This document shows positions 33,514 through 47,021 of a DNA stretch of 64,000 bases, piece after piece. This DNA comes from Deinococcus apachensis DSM 19763 (GTDB lineage: Bacteria > Deinococcota > Deinococci > Deinococcales > Deinococcaceae): contig NZ_KB906405.1 of the NCBI RefSeq assembly GCF_000381345.1, positions 62,001 through 126,000 of the forward strand, read 5' to 3'. The notes below the pieces were generated by a model that searched no databases, was not told the DNA's origin, and was given only the letters and a program-made list of their open reading frames with translations. Both the position numbers and the translations under genes were made by a program. The first letter of the stretch is position 1, and each line of letters opens with the position of its first letter.

Positions 33514-34137
33514 ATGACGGACCGCCCTGCCATCCCCCCCGAAACGTCTTCCGCCGACTCCCCCACCCGGAATCGGCGCGAGCAGATTCAAGAGGTCGCG
33601 GGCCGCCTGTTCTCCGAGCGCGGTTATCACGCGACCAGCATGCGTGACCTCGCCGGGCAACTCGGCATGCAGGGGGGGAGCCTGTACGCGCATATCAGCG
33701 GCAAGGAGGACCTGCTCGTGGAGATCGTGCAGCGGGCGGCGCGGCAATTTGACGCCGCCCTCCTCCCGCTGCGGGGCGAGGCGCTGCCCGCCGACCAGAA
33801 GCTGCGCGAGGCGATGGAGCGCCACATCCGGGTGGTGGCCGACAACATGGAGAGCGCGACTGTGTTCTTCCACGAGTGGAAACACCTTTCGCCCGCCGCC
33901 TATGCCCACGTGACGAGCTGGCGTGACACCATCGACGCCTTCTACCGCGACCTCGTGGCCGAGGGGATGCGCGAGGGGGTGTTTCGCCCCGACCTGGACG
34001 TAAAGATGACCGCCAACCTGATCCTGTCCGCCGTGAACTGGACGTACACCTGGTATCGCCCGGGGGGAGCCCTCACCCCGCGCGACGTGGCCGAGCGGTA
34101 CGCCGACATGCTGCTGGGCGGGCTGCGCGCGCCATGA
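33514..34137 (+). CDS. TetR/AcrR-family transcriptional regulator
   Basis: A 207-residue repressor with the N-terminal HTH '[20 protein letters not shown]' followed by '[20 protein letters not shown]', and a C-terminal ligand-binding domain with a segment similar to FadR/KstR-type regulators of lipid metabolism ('[14 protein letters not shown]'). It would bind as a dimer and respond to an unknown ligand. It overlaps the next gene by 4 nt (ATGA). Divergent from hisC. Confidence 0.88.
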   Translation: MTDRPAIPPETSSADSPTRNRREQIQEVAGRLFSERGYHATSMRDLAGQLGMQGGSLYAHISGKEDLLVEIVQRAARQFDAALLPLRGEALPADQKLREAMERHIRVVADNMESATVFFHEWKHLSPAAYAHVTSWRDTIDAFYRDLVAEGMREGVFRPDLDVKMTANLILSAVNWTYTWYRPGGALTPRDVAERYADMLLGGLRAP

Positions 34138-34460
34138 GCCACCCCACCGTCACCGTCCGCATCCGCGACGCGCTGCGGTACGCGCAGGGCCGGGCCGCGA
34201 AGTTGGACCGCACCCAGCAGCTCGAACTCGGCGAGAACCTGTTCATCCGCATCGGCCCCGGCGGGCGCAAGTTCCTGCTGTTTTGCCTGGACGGTGAACC
34301 CGACCAGGGCACCGCCCGTGCCATCGCGCAGGCGCTGGGGCTGAAGGACCCGCAGTACGGCTGGCACCAGGGGGCCACGCTGCGCTCGCTGACCGTGGTG
34401 GAGGCGGGGGCGGAGGGCGACGTGGAGGCGGCGATGGAAGGCGAACCGGACGGGAGCTGA
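34134..34460 (+). CDS. Hypothetical protein coupled to the TetR gene
   Basis: A 108-residue protein of no recognised family. It is mixed alpha/beta, without signal peptide or membrane segment, ending in an acidic tail. Segments such as '[20 protein letters not shown]' suggest a beta-sheet core. The ATG overlaps the TetR stop (ATGA), so it is translated with the regulator and may be part of the same response. Codon use is typical of the genome. Confidence 0.7.
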   Translation: MSHPTVTVRIRDALRYAQGRAAKLDRTQQLELGENLFIRIGPGGRKFLLFCLDGEPDQGTARAIAQALGLKDPQYGWHQGATLRSLTVVEAGAEGDVEAAMEGEPDGS

Positions 34461-34503
34461 GGTCCCGCGCGCACGCCTCGGTGGGTCCTCGTCCCCCTTC
34501 CGC

Positions 34504-34935
34504 TCAGTCCCGTCTCGTCATGTCGGCCATGTACCCACCGCCGGGCCACTGCCAGCCGCCCGTCACCGTCCGGCCATCCTCGCTGAACGTTCCCCGGTAG
34601 AAGCTCGGGGAGTCCCTCATTCCAGCCCAGATGGTGAACGTGTCGCCCTCCAGCTCGTAAACGTAATCGAGCGTCATCCCATTGGTGAAGTCGTAGACGC
34701 GCGTGTGGATGTCCGCGGACGGCTCGCCCCCGAAAGGGTGCAGATGCCCGATGATCTCGATTCCCCGGATGGGCCTCCCGTCATGCAGGAGGTCGAAGTG
34801 CTGCATCAGGAAGAAGCCGCCTTCCAGCCACTCGTAGCGGACCTCGCCCGTCGCGTCCCCGAAGACCTGCCAGGTGCCGACCAGCCGGTCGAGGCTCCTG
34901 AGGTCGGGGTTTAGTTTCGGCGGTTGGGCCGACAT
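34504..34935 (-). CDS. DUF1579-like protein
   Basis: A 143-residue lipocalin-like beta-barrel protein: '[18 protein letters not shown]' at the N terminus, '[19 protein letters not shown]' and '[18 protein letters not shown]' follow, and the C terminus is 'GGWQWPGGG'. This is the pattern of DUF1579-type proteins, which may bind small hydrophobic ligands. The ATG at 34935 has a strong ribosome site (AGGAGGAA). It is the third gene after ArsR and the SRPBCC protein on the same strand, with an 87-bp gap, probably one operon. Confidence 0.7.
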   Translation of the reverse strand: MSAQPPKLNPDLRSLDRLVGTWQVFGDATGEVRYEWLEGGFFLMQHFDLLHDGRPIRGIEIIGHLHPFGGEPSADIHTRVYDFTNGMTLDYVYELEGDTFTIWAGMRDSPSFYRGTFSEDGRTVTGGWQWPGGGYMADMTRRD

Positions 34936-35022
34936 GCTGTTCCTCCTCTGTTGAAAGGAGTGGAATTTGAGCCACCCGGCGGGCACATCCCCCGTTACGC
35001 CGCCTCTGCCCACACGCCTTGT

Positions 35023-35508
35023 TCAGCCCAGCGACGCGGCCACCTGCTCCAGCAGGTCCAGCGCCCTTTGCATCCCCGTCTCCATCCCGGAGTTCAGGTG
35101 GGCGTCGCGGTCCGCCTTGCTCCGGTGCTGCACCAGGATCGCGAGGGTCGTGCGGCCATTCTTCTTGGTCAAGGTGGCGGTGTTCAGGGCCTCTCCGTCC
35201 GGTATACCTTCGTAGACCTCGGTAAAGACGATTCGCTCGTTCGGCACGATCTCGCGGTATTCGCCGTGGAAGCCGACCTCGGGGCCGCCGTCGGGGACCA
35301 TCACGTAGCGCCAGGCGCCGCCCACCCGCAGGTCGATCTCGGCCACCGTCACCTCACCCAGGCCAGCGCCCCACCAACGTTTGACGAGGTCGGGGGTGGT
35401 GAAGGCGCCGTACACCAGGTGCCTGGGCGCGGCGAACTCGCGGGTGATCAAAATCTGCTCATCGCTGGGAAGGGTCACGGTCGCGGCCTTGCTCACCTGT
35501 ACCACCAT
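35023..35508 (-). CDS. SRPBCC/AHSA1-family protein
   Basis: A 161-residue START-like protein recognised from 'ITREFAAPRHLVYGAFTTPD', 'VKRWWGAGLGEVTVAEIDLR' and 'PNERIVFTEVYEG', the AHSA1 (Aha1 C-terminal-like) pattern. These proteins have a hydrophobic cavity and are very often encoded next to an ArsR-family repressor, as here; their ligands are mostly unknown. The ATG lies 50 nt inside the end of the ArsR gene, with an AGGAGGAA ribosome site, so the overlap is genuine and suggests coupled translation. Confidence 0.88.
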   Translation of the reverse strand: MVVQVSKAATVTLPSDEQILITREFAAPRHLVYGAFTTPDLVKRWWGAGLGEVTVAEIDLRVGGAWRYVMVPDGGPEVGFHGEYREIVPNERIVFTEVYEGIPDGEALNTATLTKKNGRTTLAILVQHRSKADRDAHLNSGMETGMQRALDLLEQVAASLG

Positions 35509-35842
35509 CTCGTTCCTCCTGCTGGAGTTCTTCCAGCACGCTGTCCAGCCGCTCGAACCGCGCGGACCACGTGCGCTCGTACTTGCTCACCCAGTCGTGG
35601 ATGGGCCTGAGCGCCTGGCCGTTGAGGCGGTAGAGCCGCTGCCGCCCGCCCTCCCGCACGGCCACCGCGCCGACTTCGCGCAGCACCCGCAGGTGCTTGG
35701 ACACCTGGGGCTGCGCCAGACCGAGCAGCCGCGCCAGATCGTTCACGCTGCGCTCCCCCACGGCGAGAAGGTCCAGAATCTCCCGCCGCCGTGGTTCCGC
35801 CACCGCGTTGAACGCATCCGTGGTCGTCGCCGCCCGCGCCAT
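35459..35842 (-). CDS. ArsR-family HTH repressor, SRPBCC-associated
   Basis: A 127-residue winged-helix protein: 'AFNAVAEPRRREILDLLAVG' then 'SVNDLARLLGLAQPQVSKHL' and the wing 'GAVAVREGGRQRLYRLN'. It has no cysteine pair, so it is not a metal sensor of the ArsR/CadC type but belongs to the group paired with SRPBCC proteins. It probably represses its own operon. Translation starts 6 nt after a TATAAT box, so the mRNA is likely leaderless. Confidence 0.9.
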   Translation of the reverse strand: MARAATTTDAFNAVAEPRRREILDLLAVGERSVNDLARLLGLAQPQVSKHLRVLREVGAVAVREGGRQRLYRLNGQALRPIHDWVSKYERTWSARFERLDSVLEELQQEERDGGTGEQGRDRDPSQR

Positions 35843-35848
35843 ACGGTT

Positions 35849-35854
35849 ATTATA
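35849..35854 (-). promoter_or_regulatory. Putative -10 box (TATAAT) for the leaderless ArsR-SRPBCC-DUF1579 mRNA
   Basis: TATAAT on the minus strand ends 6 nt before the ATG at 35842, within an unusually AT-rich stretch (35843-35871) that may also hold the repressor site. Confidence 0.55.
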
Positions 35855-36090
35855 TACCTATATTGGAATAGATCGAGAGGGTTGTCCTCTTGTCGGGGAT
35901 CGTAGCACTGCTCCTCTTCCAGGCGGAACAGGAGAAACGGCCTGTCCTTGCTGTGGATGATCTCCCCGCTCGTTTCGAAAGCTCGCCAGGAGGGGGGACG
36001 CCCCCGGTCACGGAGCTGGACCTGTGGGAACACGCCCACCCCCCCACATCCACACGCCGCGGTGAGGCTCCCGGCCCCGGCTCACGCCGT

Positions 36091-36699
36091 CTAGGAGGAC
36101 TTCGGCGCCCCGATCAGACCCGGCCCGATCACGCGCAGAACGGCCTCGGTCAGCTCTTCCCCGCTCAGCCCGGCCTGCGAGGGCCACCATTCGGCCAGCC
36201 CGTGGATGCCCTGCTTGACGAACTCGACCTGGAGGCGCCGCCACCGCAACTCTGCCGCGTCCGGCGCCTCCGGCAGTAGGGGGAGGAGCAGGGCCAGCAG
36301 GGCGGCCGTCACCTCCTCCTGAATGGAGGCGGCCAGGGCCTCCAGGGCGGGCTCCCCGCGCGGGGTCACCAGCAGGACACGCATCGCCTGCGGGTGGCCC
36401 CCGGCGTAGGTGAAAAAGGCCCGCAGGGCCGCGCGCATTCGCTCCTCCACGTCGCCCTCCGGGACCAGGGCCTGCCGCCCCACCTCCAGCAGGTCGGCCC
36501 GGATCACCCCCATCACCTCCGCGAAGAGGTTCTCCTTGGAGGAAAAGTGGTCGTACAACACGGGCTTCGTGACGCCCGCCCGCGCCGCGATCTCGTCCAG
36601 ACTGACGCCGCGGTAACCCGCTTCCGCGAAGAGGTCGGCGGCACTTCGGAGGATCAGGGAGCGCCGCTCATTCCGCTTCAGTCTGCGCTTGTCACCCAC
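36091..36699 (-). CDS. TetR-family regulator, divergent from DoxX gene
   Basis: A 202-residue repressor with HTH 'RSLILRSAADLFAEAGYRGV' and 'SLDEIAARAGVTKPVLYDHF', followed by a helical ligand domain. The start is a GTG at 36699. A perfect 20-bp palindrome lies 27 bp upstream between this gene and a DoxX-like gene, so it probably represses both. The ligand is unknown; the family often senses lipophilic compounds. Confidence 0.88.
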   Translation of the reverse strand: MGDKRRLKRNERRSLILRSAADLFAEAGYRGVSLDEIAARAGVTKPVLYDHFSSKENLFAEVMGVIRADLLEVGRQALVPEGDVEERMRAALRAFFTYAGGHPQAMRVLLVTPRGEPALEALAASIQEEVTAALLALLLPLLPEAPDAAELRWRRLQVEFVKQGIHGLAEWWPSQAGLSGEELTEAVLRVIGPGLIGAPKSS

Positions 36700-36725
36700 C
36701 CCGTCATGCTAAACTACCCTCCAGT

Positions 36726-36745
36726 AACCTACTGTACAGTAGGTT
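36726..36745. promoter_or_regulatory. Perfect 20-bp palindrome, probable TetR operator
   Basis: AACCTACTGTACAGTAGGTT is fully self-complementary and sits midway between the divergent TetR (start 36699) and DoxX-like (start 36769) genes. Size, symmetry and position fit an autoregulatory TetR operator. Confidence 0.75.
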
Positions 36746-36768
36746 CGCGCTCTCGCTCCCGGGAGGTC

Positions 36769-37179
36769 ATGCTCGTGGTTGTGTCAGCGGTTCAGATCGC
36801 TTTGGCGCTGGTGATGCTGCTCTCCGGGTTGGCGAAGAGCCTGATGTCCAAGGCCCGCCTACTTCGGACCGGGCAGTCCGGTATGACCGACCTGGAACTG
36901 CCCACCATCCGCTTGATCGGCATCAGCGAGCTGCTGGGTGCCCTGGGCCTCACCCTGCCGTGGTGGACGGGGACAGGGCGGTGGCTCACGCCCCTCGCCG
37001 CGCTGGGCTTCGCGGTCATCATGGTCCTGGCCTTTGGCGTCCACACCGGGCTGATGCGGCGTGCCCCCAGCCCCGAGGTCGCCCGGCGGGAGGCGAGGAA
37101 CCGCACCACGAACGTCGTGTTGCTGATCGCCTCACTCACCGTGGTGGTCGTGCGGGGTGGGGAACTGCTGGGGAAATAA
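36769..37179 (+). CDS. DoxX-like membrane protein
   Basis: A 136-residue protein with four hydrophobic segments ('VVSAVQIALALVMLLSGLAK', 'IGISELLGALGLTLPWWTG', 'WLTPLAALGFAVIMVLAFG', 'TTNVVLLIASLTVVVV') and a DoxX-like core. DoxX/DoxD-related proteins are small quinone-linked or redox membrane proteins of varied, mostly unproven role. GGGAGG sits 5 nt before the ATG. It is controlled most likely by the divergent TetR protein through the palindrome at 36726-36745. A longer frame from 36394 runs through the TetR gene and is rejected. Confidence 0.78.
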   Translation: MLVVVSAVQIALALVMLLSGLAKSLMSKARLLRTGQSGMTDLELPTIRLIGISELLGALGLTLPWWTGTGRWLTPLAALGFAVIMVLAFGVHTGLMRRAPSPEVARREARNRTTNVVLLIASLTVVVVRGGELLGK

Positions 37180-37227
37180 AAGGAGGCGCCCCCACCCGCA
37201 GGTGAGAGCGCCGGAAGCTGGCTGGGC

Positions 37228-39066
<1,839 letters not shown>

Positions 39067-39154
39067 ATCTGGTCTCCTCCTGGGGGCACCCCGCAGAAGG
39101 GCACCTCTCACTTTTCTCTTGTACTCAGTCTAAAACGTTAACCGACCTAAAGTC

Positions 39155-39174
39155 ACGTGTTCTGCGTCACACGT
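39155..39174. promoter_or_regulatory. Inverted repeat ACGTGT-N8-ACACGT, possible CRP/FNR site
   Basis: The repeat lies between the acyl-CoA dehydrogenase (start 39066) and CRP-family (start 39215) genes and contains half-sites resembling TGT..TCACA. It could mediate autoregulation and control of the dehydrogenase. Confidence 0.4.
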
Positions 39175-39198
39175 TCCGCTCCCTCACAGCTCATCGGC

Positions 39199-39204
39199 TA
39201 TTCT
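39199..39204 (+). promoter_or_regulatory. Putative -10 box (TATTCT) for the CRP-family gene
   Basis: TATTCT ends 10 nt before the ATG at 39215. Confidence 0.4.
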
Positions 39205-39214
39205 GACCGGGAAC

Positions 39215-39907
<693 letters not shown>

Positions 39908-39908
39908 G

Positions 39909-40616
39909 TCACAGCGGGTCTGTTCCGGCAAGGTTTGGGGCGGGGTCATCCTTCCCCGCTTTCGCCGCCAGCCGCCGCCGCGCAACCTCCGCCCAGAGAT
40001 AGCGGGCGGCGAGCGTGCGATTGGGCGACCAGGCCCGGACGGTGGCCTGCGCCTCCTCGGGAGTCAGGTCCGGGTACAGCCGCGCGACCTCCTGCCGCAG
40101 CACCAAGTCGCCGAAACTGAACACGTCGGGGCGGGCGAGGCCGAACATCAGGAACATCTCGACGGTCCAGCGCCCGATGCCCGGCAGGGGAATGAGGGCT
40201 TCAATCACCGCCTCGTCGGGCAGCGCGGCGAGGTGGGCGAAATCCACTCGCCCGTCCAGCGCCGCATCCGCCAGCGCCCGCACCGTGCGGACCTTGGCCC
40301 AGGAGAGGCCCGTGGCTCGCAGCTCGTCCGCCGTGGCCCGTAGCAGGTTTTCCGGCGTGATCCCGCCCAGCGCCGCCTCTACCCGGGCGTGGATACTTGC
40401 CGCCGCCCGGACGGAGAGCTGCTGCCCACCCACACTCCGCACGAGGGTCCCGAAGGGGTCCGGCGTGGGCGTGAGGACGGGCAGCGGGCCGACGCGCGCC
40501 AGCACCTCCGCGAGCACGGGGTCACGGGAGAGCCAATCGAGCGCGCCCGCATGGTCGGTGAGGGGGGGAGCGAGGAACACCCGGCTACTAAAGCGCACGG
40601 CCCGCCCTGGGCGCAT
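39909..40616 (-). CDS. alkA: DNA-3-methyladenine glycosylase II (AlkA, HhH-GPD)
   Basis: A 235-residue base-excision repair glycosylase. The helix-hairpin-helix reads 'IPLPGIGRWTVEMFLMF' and the catalytic Asp lies in 'DVFSFGDLVLRQE'; 'SVGGQQLSVRAA' is the usual N-terminal helix. No iron-sulfur cysteines are present, as expected for AlkA. It removes alkylated purines from DNA in the nucleoid. The ATG at 40616 is chosen over 40667 because the preceding residues are low-complexity; a still later start is possible. It is tail-to-tail with the CRP-family gene. Confidence 0.9.
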   Translation of the reverse strand: MRPGRAVRFSSRVFLAPPLTDHAGALDWLSRDPVLAEVLARVGPLPVLTPTPDPFGTLVRSVGGQQLSVRAAASIHARVEAALGGITPENLLRATADELRATGLSWAKVRTVRALADAALDGRVDFAHLAALPDEAVIEALIPLPGIGRWTVEMFLMFGLARPDVFSFGDLVLRQEVARLYPDLTPEEAQATVRAWSPNRTLAARYLWAEVARRRLAAKAGKDDPAPNLAGTDPL

Positions 40617-40684
40617 GAGCCGGGTGGCGGGGGAAGATGAAGAACGTTCACCCGGTGCCCCTCGCACCTGATGGCCCGCCGTTC

Positions 40685-40690
40685 TAGCGT
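40685..40690 (+). promoter_or_regulatory. Putative -10 box (TAGCGT) for leaderless ybaY-like mRNA
   Basis: TAGCGT ends 7 nt before the ATG at 40698. Confidence 0.5.
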
Positions 40691-40697
40691 CAGGGTT

Positions 40698-41162
40698 ATG
40701 AAGCGTCTCCTTGCCGTCCTGCTGGCCGCCCTCCTCGCCGCTCCCGCCGCCGCGCAGATTCGCATCACCCGGCCCACCACGCCTCCCGCCACGACGGCCT
40801 CGACCACGGCGCCGGACCTCTCGGACGTACCCGCGGGCTACCGGGTCGTGAGCGGGCGTGTTCGCGCTGGTGGCGAGGTTCGCCTCCCGGCGGGCAGCAC
40901 CGTCCGGGTCAGCCTGGTGGACGTGACGGGGTCCGGAACCGTGCGCAAGCCGCTGGTGGACTTCAGCTTCTCCACCCCCCGCCTCTCCACCCCCTACCAG
41001 ATGCAGTTCAACCCGGTGCGCCTGAACCCCGGCCGGATGTACGCGGTGACGGCCCAGGTGTATGGCCCGAACGGGCGCCTGCTCTACAGCAGTGTCGCCC
41101 CGCAGGAACTGCCCCAGGGGCGCAACGTCGTGCTGGACCTGCGGGTGGCCCCGGTTCGCTGA
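40698..41162 (+). CDS. YbaY-family exported protein
   Basis: A 154-residue protein with a signal peptide ('[19 protein letters not shown]') and a YbaY-like beta domain: '[20 protein letters not shown]' then '[20 protein letters not shown]' and '[19 protein letters not shown]'. YbaY domains occur in periplasmic lipoproteins and secreted proteins of unclear function. Here the signal peptide lacks a lipobox cysteine, so it is probably released or held by other means. Translation begins 7 nt after a -10 box. Confidence 0.8.
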   Translation: MKRLLAVLLAALLAAPAAAQIRITRPTTPPATTASTTAPDLSDVPAGYRVVSGRVRAGGEVRLPAGSTVRVSLVDVTGSGTVRKPLVDFSFSTPRLSTPYQMQFNPVRLNPGRMYAVTAQVYGPNGRLLYSSVAPQELPQGRNVVLDLRVAPVR

Positions 41163-41166
41163 CCCC

Positions 41167-41879
<713 letters not shown>

Positions 41880-41883
<4 letters not shown>

Positions 41884-42290
41884 CCCTCCCCCCGTTTCAA
41901 GGCGAGTTCAACGAGAGTGCGCGTCACAGTGTTCAGCGGATAGCTCGCGGCCTCCTCCAGCGGCACCCAGGCCCACGCCTCGATCTCCTCATTCGGGGTG
42001 ACCTCCGTGTCGTCCGTCCGGGCGAGGAAGTCCACCAGCACCATGTGGGCGGGCCTGTGGAACTCGGGGCTCAGGACAGCCTCCTGGGTCTGGGCGTACC
42101 GCACGTCACGTAGCGTCAGGCCGGTCTCCTCGCGGAACTCGCGCACCACGGCCTGCTCCAGCGTCTCGCCCCAATCCACCTTGCCGCCGGGCACGCCCCA
42201 TAGCCCGCGCCACTTCGTCGTGCGAGCGAGCAATACTCGGTTGTCCGGCCCCCAGACGAGGGCACCCACACAGACGACGGGTCTTTCCAT
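41880..42290 (-). CDS. Nudix hydrolase
   Basis: A 136-residue Nudix protein. The box runs from '[18 protein letters not shown]' into 'REETGL' with all metal-binding glutamates. The preceding 'GLWGVP' and the acidic '[13 protein letters not shown]' are like ADP-ribose or MutT-type pyrophosphatases. The start at 42290 ('[14 protein letters not shown]') follows a TACCCT box at 7 nt; the longer frame from 42341 is rejected. First gene of a two-gene unit with the SDR. Confidence 0.88.
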
Positions 42291-42297
42291 GAGGAGC

Positions 42298-42303
42298 AGG
42301 GTA
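42298..42303 (-). promoter_or_regulatory. Putative -10 box (TACCCT) for leaderless Nudix-SDR mRNA
   Basis: TACCCT on the minus strand ends 7 nt before the ATG at 42290. Confidence 0.45.
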
Positions 42304-42351
42304 AGCGGTGCGCGGGAAAAGGGACGCAGGAGAAGAGACAAAGCCCGCGGC

Positions 42352-43829
42352 CTACACCCTCCGGCGCTGGCGCAGCACCCGCCGCTCCAGGGTCGTCACG
42401 ATCAGGTAGAGCGCCACGCCCAGGACGATCAGGAGGGCGATGGCCGCGAACTGGCGGGGCGTGTTGTAGTAGGCCCGCGCCTGGTTGACCGCAAAGCCCA
42501 GTCCCGGCGCGTTGCTCACGAACTCCCACACGACAGCGCCGATCAGGGCGAGCGAGAGCGCCAGCCGCAAGCCGCCCAGCATGACGGGCAGGGCCGAGGG
42601 CAGCTCCAGCCGGGTCAGCCGCTGCCAGGGGGTCGCGCGCAGGGTGGAGAAGAGTTCGTGGTCGGTGGGCCGCACCTCGCGCACGCCGACGATGGTGGCG
42701 ACCATTACGGGGTACAGGGCGCTCAGGGCACTGACGAGCACAGCGGGCACGGTGCCGAAGCCGAACCAAGTGATCAGCAGCGGCGCGAGCACCACGATGG
42801 GCGCGCTCTGCGACGCGACGACAAAGGGGCTCAGCAGGCGTTCGAGCGCCCGGGACTTCGCCAGCGGATACCCGATCACCGCCCCCGCCAGCGAGCCCAG
42901 CAGGGCCCCCAGCAGCGCGATCCGCGCCGTGTCCCAGGTGAAGGTGAGGAATTCCCCGGGTGTCTTGCCCAGCTCCGCCCAGACCCGCGCGGGGGTGGGC
43001 AGCAGGAACGGCTGGTTCAGGAGGCGGGCACCGACCTCCCACAGCACCAGGCCCGCGAGGAGGGCCGCCGCCGGGGCGAGCCACCCGAGCTGGAAGCGGC
43101 CCCGTGGCTCGACCTCCAGCCGGGTGCTGTCCCCCGCTCCCAGCAGGTTCCGCAGCCGCGCCTCCAGGCCGTCCGTGTAGGCGGTGACACGGCCCTCACC
43201 ACGGGTGTCGAGCACGTCCACGATGCGCCCGCCCCGCAGCACGGCCACCCGGTCGCCCAGCCACACCGCCTCGCGGATGGAGTGGGTGACGAGGACGGTC
43301 GTGCGCCCCGTCTTCTCGTGCAGGTGGCGCAGCTCGGCGTTGAAGCGCTCGCGGACCAGGGCGTCGAGCGCGGCGAAGGGTTCGTCGAGCAGCAGCACGT
43401 CGCCGCTCTGGGCCAGCGCGCGGGCCAATGCCACCCGCGCCCGCATCCCGCCCGAGAGCTGTGCTGGTGCGTAGCCCGCGTAGGCGTCCATGCCGACGAG
43501 GTGCAGCGCCTCGCGCGGCTCCAGGCCACCCCCTGCCCCTAGATCGCGGGGGAGCGCGACATTCCGCAGCGCCGTGCGCCAGGGGAGCAAGCGGTCGTCC
43601 TGAAACATCAGCGCGGGCGGCGTGGCGACCTCCACTGTGCCCGACTGGGGGCGCAGCAGCCCCGCGATCACCCGCAGCAGCGTGCTTTTGCCGCCACCGG
43701 AGGGGCCGATCACCGCCAGGAACTCGCCGTGCGGCACGGTGAGGTTCACGTCCTCCAGCACGGTTTGACCGCCCAGCCGCACGGTCACGTCGTCCAGCCG
43801 GATGGCGATGTCGGCGTCCCCGGGCGCGT

Positions 43830-43833
<4 letters not shown>
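42352..43833 (-). CDS. NitT/TauT-type ABC importer with fused ATPase and permease
   Basis: A 493-residue single chain. Residues 1 to about 240 are an ABC ATPase (Walker A 'GPSGGGKST' 43-51, signature LSGGM 126-130, Walker B 'LLLDEP' 147-152). Residues about 255-493 are a permease with six membrane segments and the coupling motif region '[20 protein letters not shown]'. The family imports nitrate, sulfonates, taurine or thiamine precursors; ATPase and permease are normally separate proteins. No substrate-binding protein is adjacent. The frame is continuous and the junction lacks a start-like context, so fusion seems genuine. It overlaps the EamA gene by 4 nt. Confidence 0.85.
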
Positions 43834-44771
<938 letters not shown>

Positions 44772-44778
44772 GCCCGCC

Positions 44779-44784
44779 AGCCTA
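44779..44784 (-). promoter_or_regulatory. Putative -10 box (TAGGCT) for leaderless EamA-ABC mRNA (GTG start)
   Basis: TAGGCT on the minus strand ends 7 nt before the GTG at 44771 and decides that start. Confidence 0.5.
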
Positions 44785-44879
44785 GCGCGGCCAGTGCATG
44801 AGGGGGGGGTCAAGGCGAACACATCCGCCGCAGCGGCCCGAAGCTGAAGCATGAGGGGCAACGACAGGAGGTTTCCCGC

Positions 44880-45188
44880 ATGGACGACAGCAAACGCGGC
44901 GACGCCCCCCAGACCGGCGCGTCCTATATGGGCGCCACGGGGGACACGCCCGACGCAAACACCAACCTCGACCCCGACATGCAGGGCGGCGAGAGCGGGG
45001 CGGACCGTCAGGCGACGGACAGCATCGAGGACCGGCACACCGAGTCCCGCGGCCTGGGATCGGGCGAGAACGAGCAGAGCGACCCCGCCCGGCAGATGGA
45101 CAACAGCGGAATGCTGGACACCACCGGCCAGGGCGAGGACTCAGACATCATCGGGGCGAGCAGAGACGACCGTAACGCGGAACGCTGA
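44880..45188 (+). CDS. Small acidic disordered protein, family A
   Basis: A 102-residue protein dominated by Asp, Gly, Ser, Glu and Thr, with no hydrophobic segment; likely disordered. Its N terminus '[12 protein letters not shown]' mirrors that of the protein at 5172-5417, and both have strong AGGAGG-type ribosome sites. It precedes an SRPBCC membrane protein gene on the same strand by 102 bp. Function unknown; hydration or stress protection is a guess based on composition only. Confidence 0.65.
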   Translation: MDDSKRGDAPQTGASYMGATGDTPDANTNLDPDMQGGESGADRQATDSIEDRHTESRGLGSGENEQSDPARQMDNSGMLDTTGQGEDSDIIGASRDDRNAER

Positions 45189-45290
45189 ATTGCCCGTCAC
45201 CCTCATCTCACCTTAAATGTGGGTTGGGGAAGGATTCACCCGGCCCGCGAAGGGCGGCCCCTACACTGCCGGGAGCGGAGGAGACCAGCT

Positions 45291-45968
<678 letters not shown>

Positions 45969-45983
45969 GCGGCGGCAAACAGG

Positions 45984-46012
45984 AAGACGGTGGCGAACGG
46001 CCACCGTCTTTT
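45984..46012 (+). terminator. Rho-independent terminator after the SRPBCC gene
   Basis: AAGACGGTGGC (45984-45994) pairs perfectly with GCCACCGTCTT (46000-46010), followed by TT. Confidence 0.75.
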
Positions 46013-46067
46013 CGCATTCCCCCGTTGAATGAGCAACCCCCCGCCCTCTCCCGGCGTATAAGGAGGC

Positions 46068-46817
46068 ATGAGCAAACCTGTCCGTCAGGAGACGGTGATC
46101 ACCACCCGGCCCGCCGGGGACCTCGCCCCCGCTCCGGTGACGGCGGGGAGAATCGCGCTCTACACCGGGGGGGCCGTGCTGGCCCTCGCGGCCCTGGCGG
46201 GGGCGGCGGTCGCGGTGGCGGGGGTGGCCTTCACAACCGTGACCATCGCCGCGCTGATCGTGGCGGTCCTTGCGGTGATCTTCCTGATGCCCGCCCTGCT
46301 GCTGGCGCTCAACGCCGGGCGGGTGCGCGCCAAGGAGGAGGTCGCCCGCGCGCTGCCGCTGGAGACCCTGATCGTGCAGCGGCAGCAGTTCGAGAACCTG
46401 ATCGCGGCCAAGGGGCGCCAACTCGCCGAGGCGAACGGGCACCTCGCGGACTTCGCCCGGTTGATCGACCAGAACCGGAAGGAGATGGACGCCGCGGACA
46501 CTGCCCGCTGGGAGAACGACCTCCAGGTGAGCCGCGACGCCTTCGCCCGGGCGCAGACGCACCTGGAAGACCTGCGCGCCGACCTCGTGGAGTTCGACCG
46601 GCAGATCAAGAAGGCGCGCATCGACACCCAGCTCGCCCAGGCGAAGGGCAACGTCGCCTCGGCGCTCCAGCAGGCCAACCTCAGCGCCGAGGACCGCCAC
46701 GTGACTGAATCGGCCCTCTCCGAGATCGCGCGGCGGGCGGGGCGCAACGCCGAACTGCTCGACCAGGCGCTCGCCAGCGGGGAACGCTCGGCCCGGCCCG
46801 GCGGGGGCGCGGCGTGA
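46068..46817 (+). CDS. Two-TM protein with long C-terminal coiled coil
   Basis: A 249-residue protein of unrecognised family. Two hydrophobic segments ('[20 protein letters not shown]' and '[20 protein letters not shown]') lie at about 29-82. Then comes a roughly 140-residue charged helical region with heptad-like spacing ('[20 protein letters not shown]', '[20 protein letters not shown]'). The layout recalls PspA/IM30-like or envelope scaffold helices attached to the membrane, but no motif supports that. TATAA and AAGGAGG sit within 12 nt of the ATG. Overlaps the next gene by 4 nt. Confidence 0.72.
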   Translation: MSKPVRQETVITTRPAGDLAPAPVTAGRIALYTGGAVLALAALAGAAVAVAGVAFTTVTIAALIVAVLAVIFLMPALLLALNAGRVRAKEEVARALPLETLIVQRQQFENLIAAKGRQLAEANGHLADFARLIDQNRKEMDAADTARWENDLQVSRDAFARAQTHLEDLRADLVEFDRQIKKARIDTQLAQAKGNVASALQQANLSAEDRHVTESALSEIARRAGRNAELLDQALASGERSARPGGGAA

Positions 46818-46996
46818 GGCGGGCGCGGGTCCTGGGGACGCTGCTCGTCCTGATCCTGCTCGGGTGCGGGGGCGTGATCTACCTCGACCAGCGGGGAGCG
46901 TTTGGCGAGAGTTCGCCCGGCCAGGCGACGACTCCGGCCTCCTCCGGCACCACGACGAGCACCTCCGACGATTCCGGCTACGGCGAGTTGAAGTGA
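46814..46996 (+). CDS. Small putative lipoprotein
   Basis: A 60-residue protein with a hydrophobic N terminus containing a lipobox-like 'ILLGCGG' and a Ser/Thr/Gly-rich tail. The GTG start overlaps the stop of the preceding coiled-coil gene (GTGA), implying coupled translation and shared function at the membrane. Processing at Cys18 would leave a short lipid-anchored peptide of about 43 residues. Family unknown. Confidence 0.6.
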   Translation: MRRARVLGTLLVLILLGCGGVIYLDQRGAFGESSPGQATTPASSGTTTSTSDDSGYGELK

Positions 46997-47021
46997 TTCC
47001 CCCTTTCCCCCCGGAGGCCCC

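Noticed and set aside
35743..36039. 98-codon minus ORF with a protein-like stretch 'SGEIIHSKDRPFLLFRLEEE'
   Set aside because: The stretch might be a gene remnant between the ArsR and TetR genes, but it runs into the ArsR gene out of frame, has no start context and no family is recognised.
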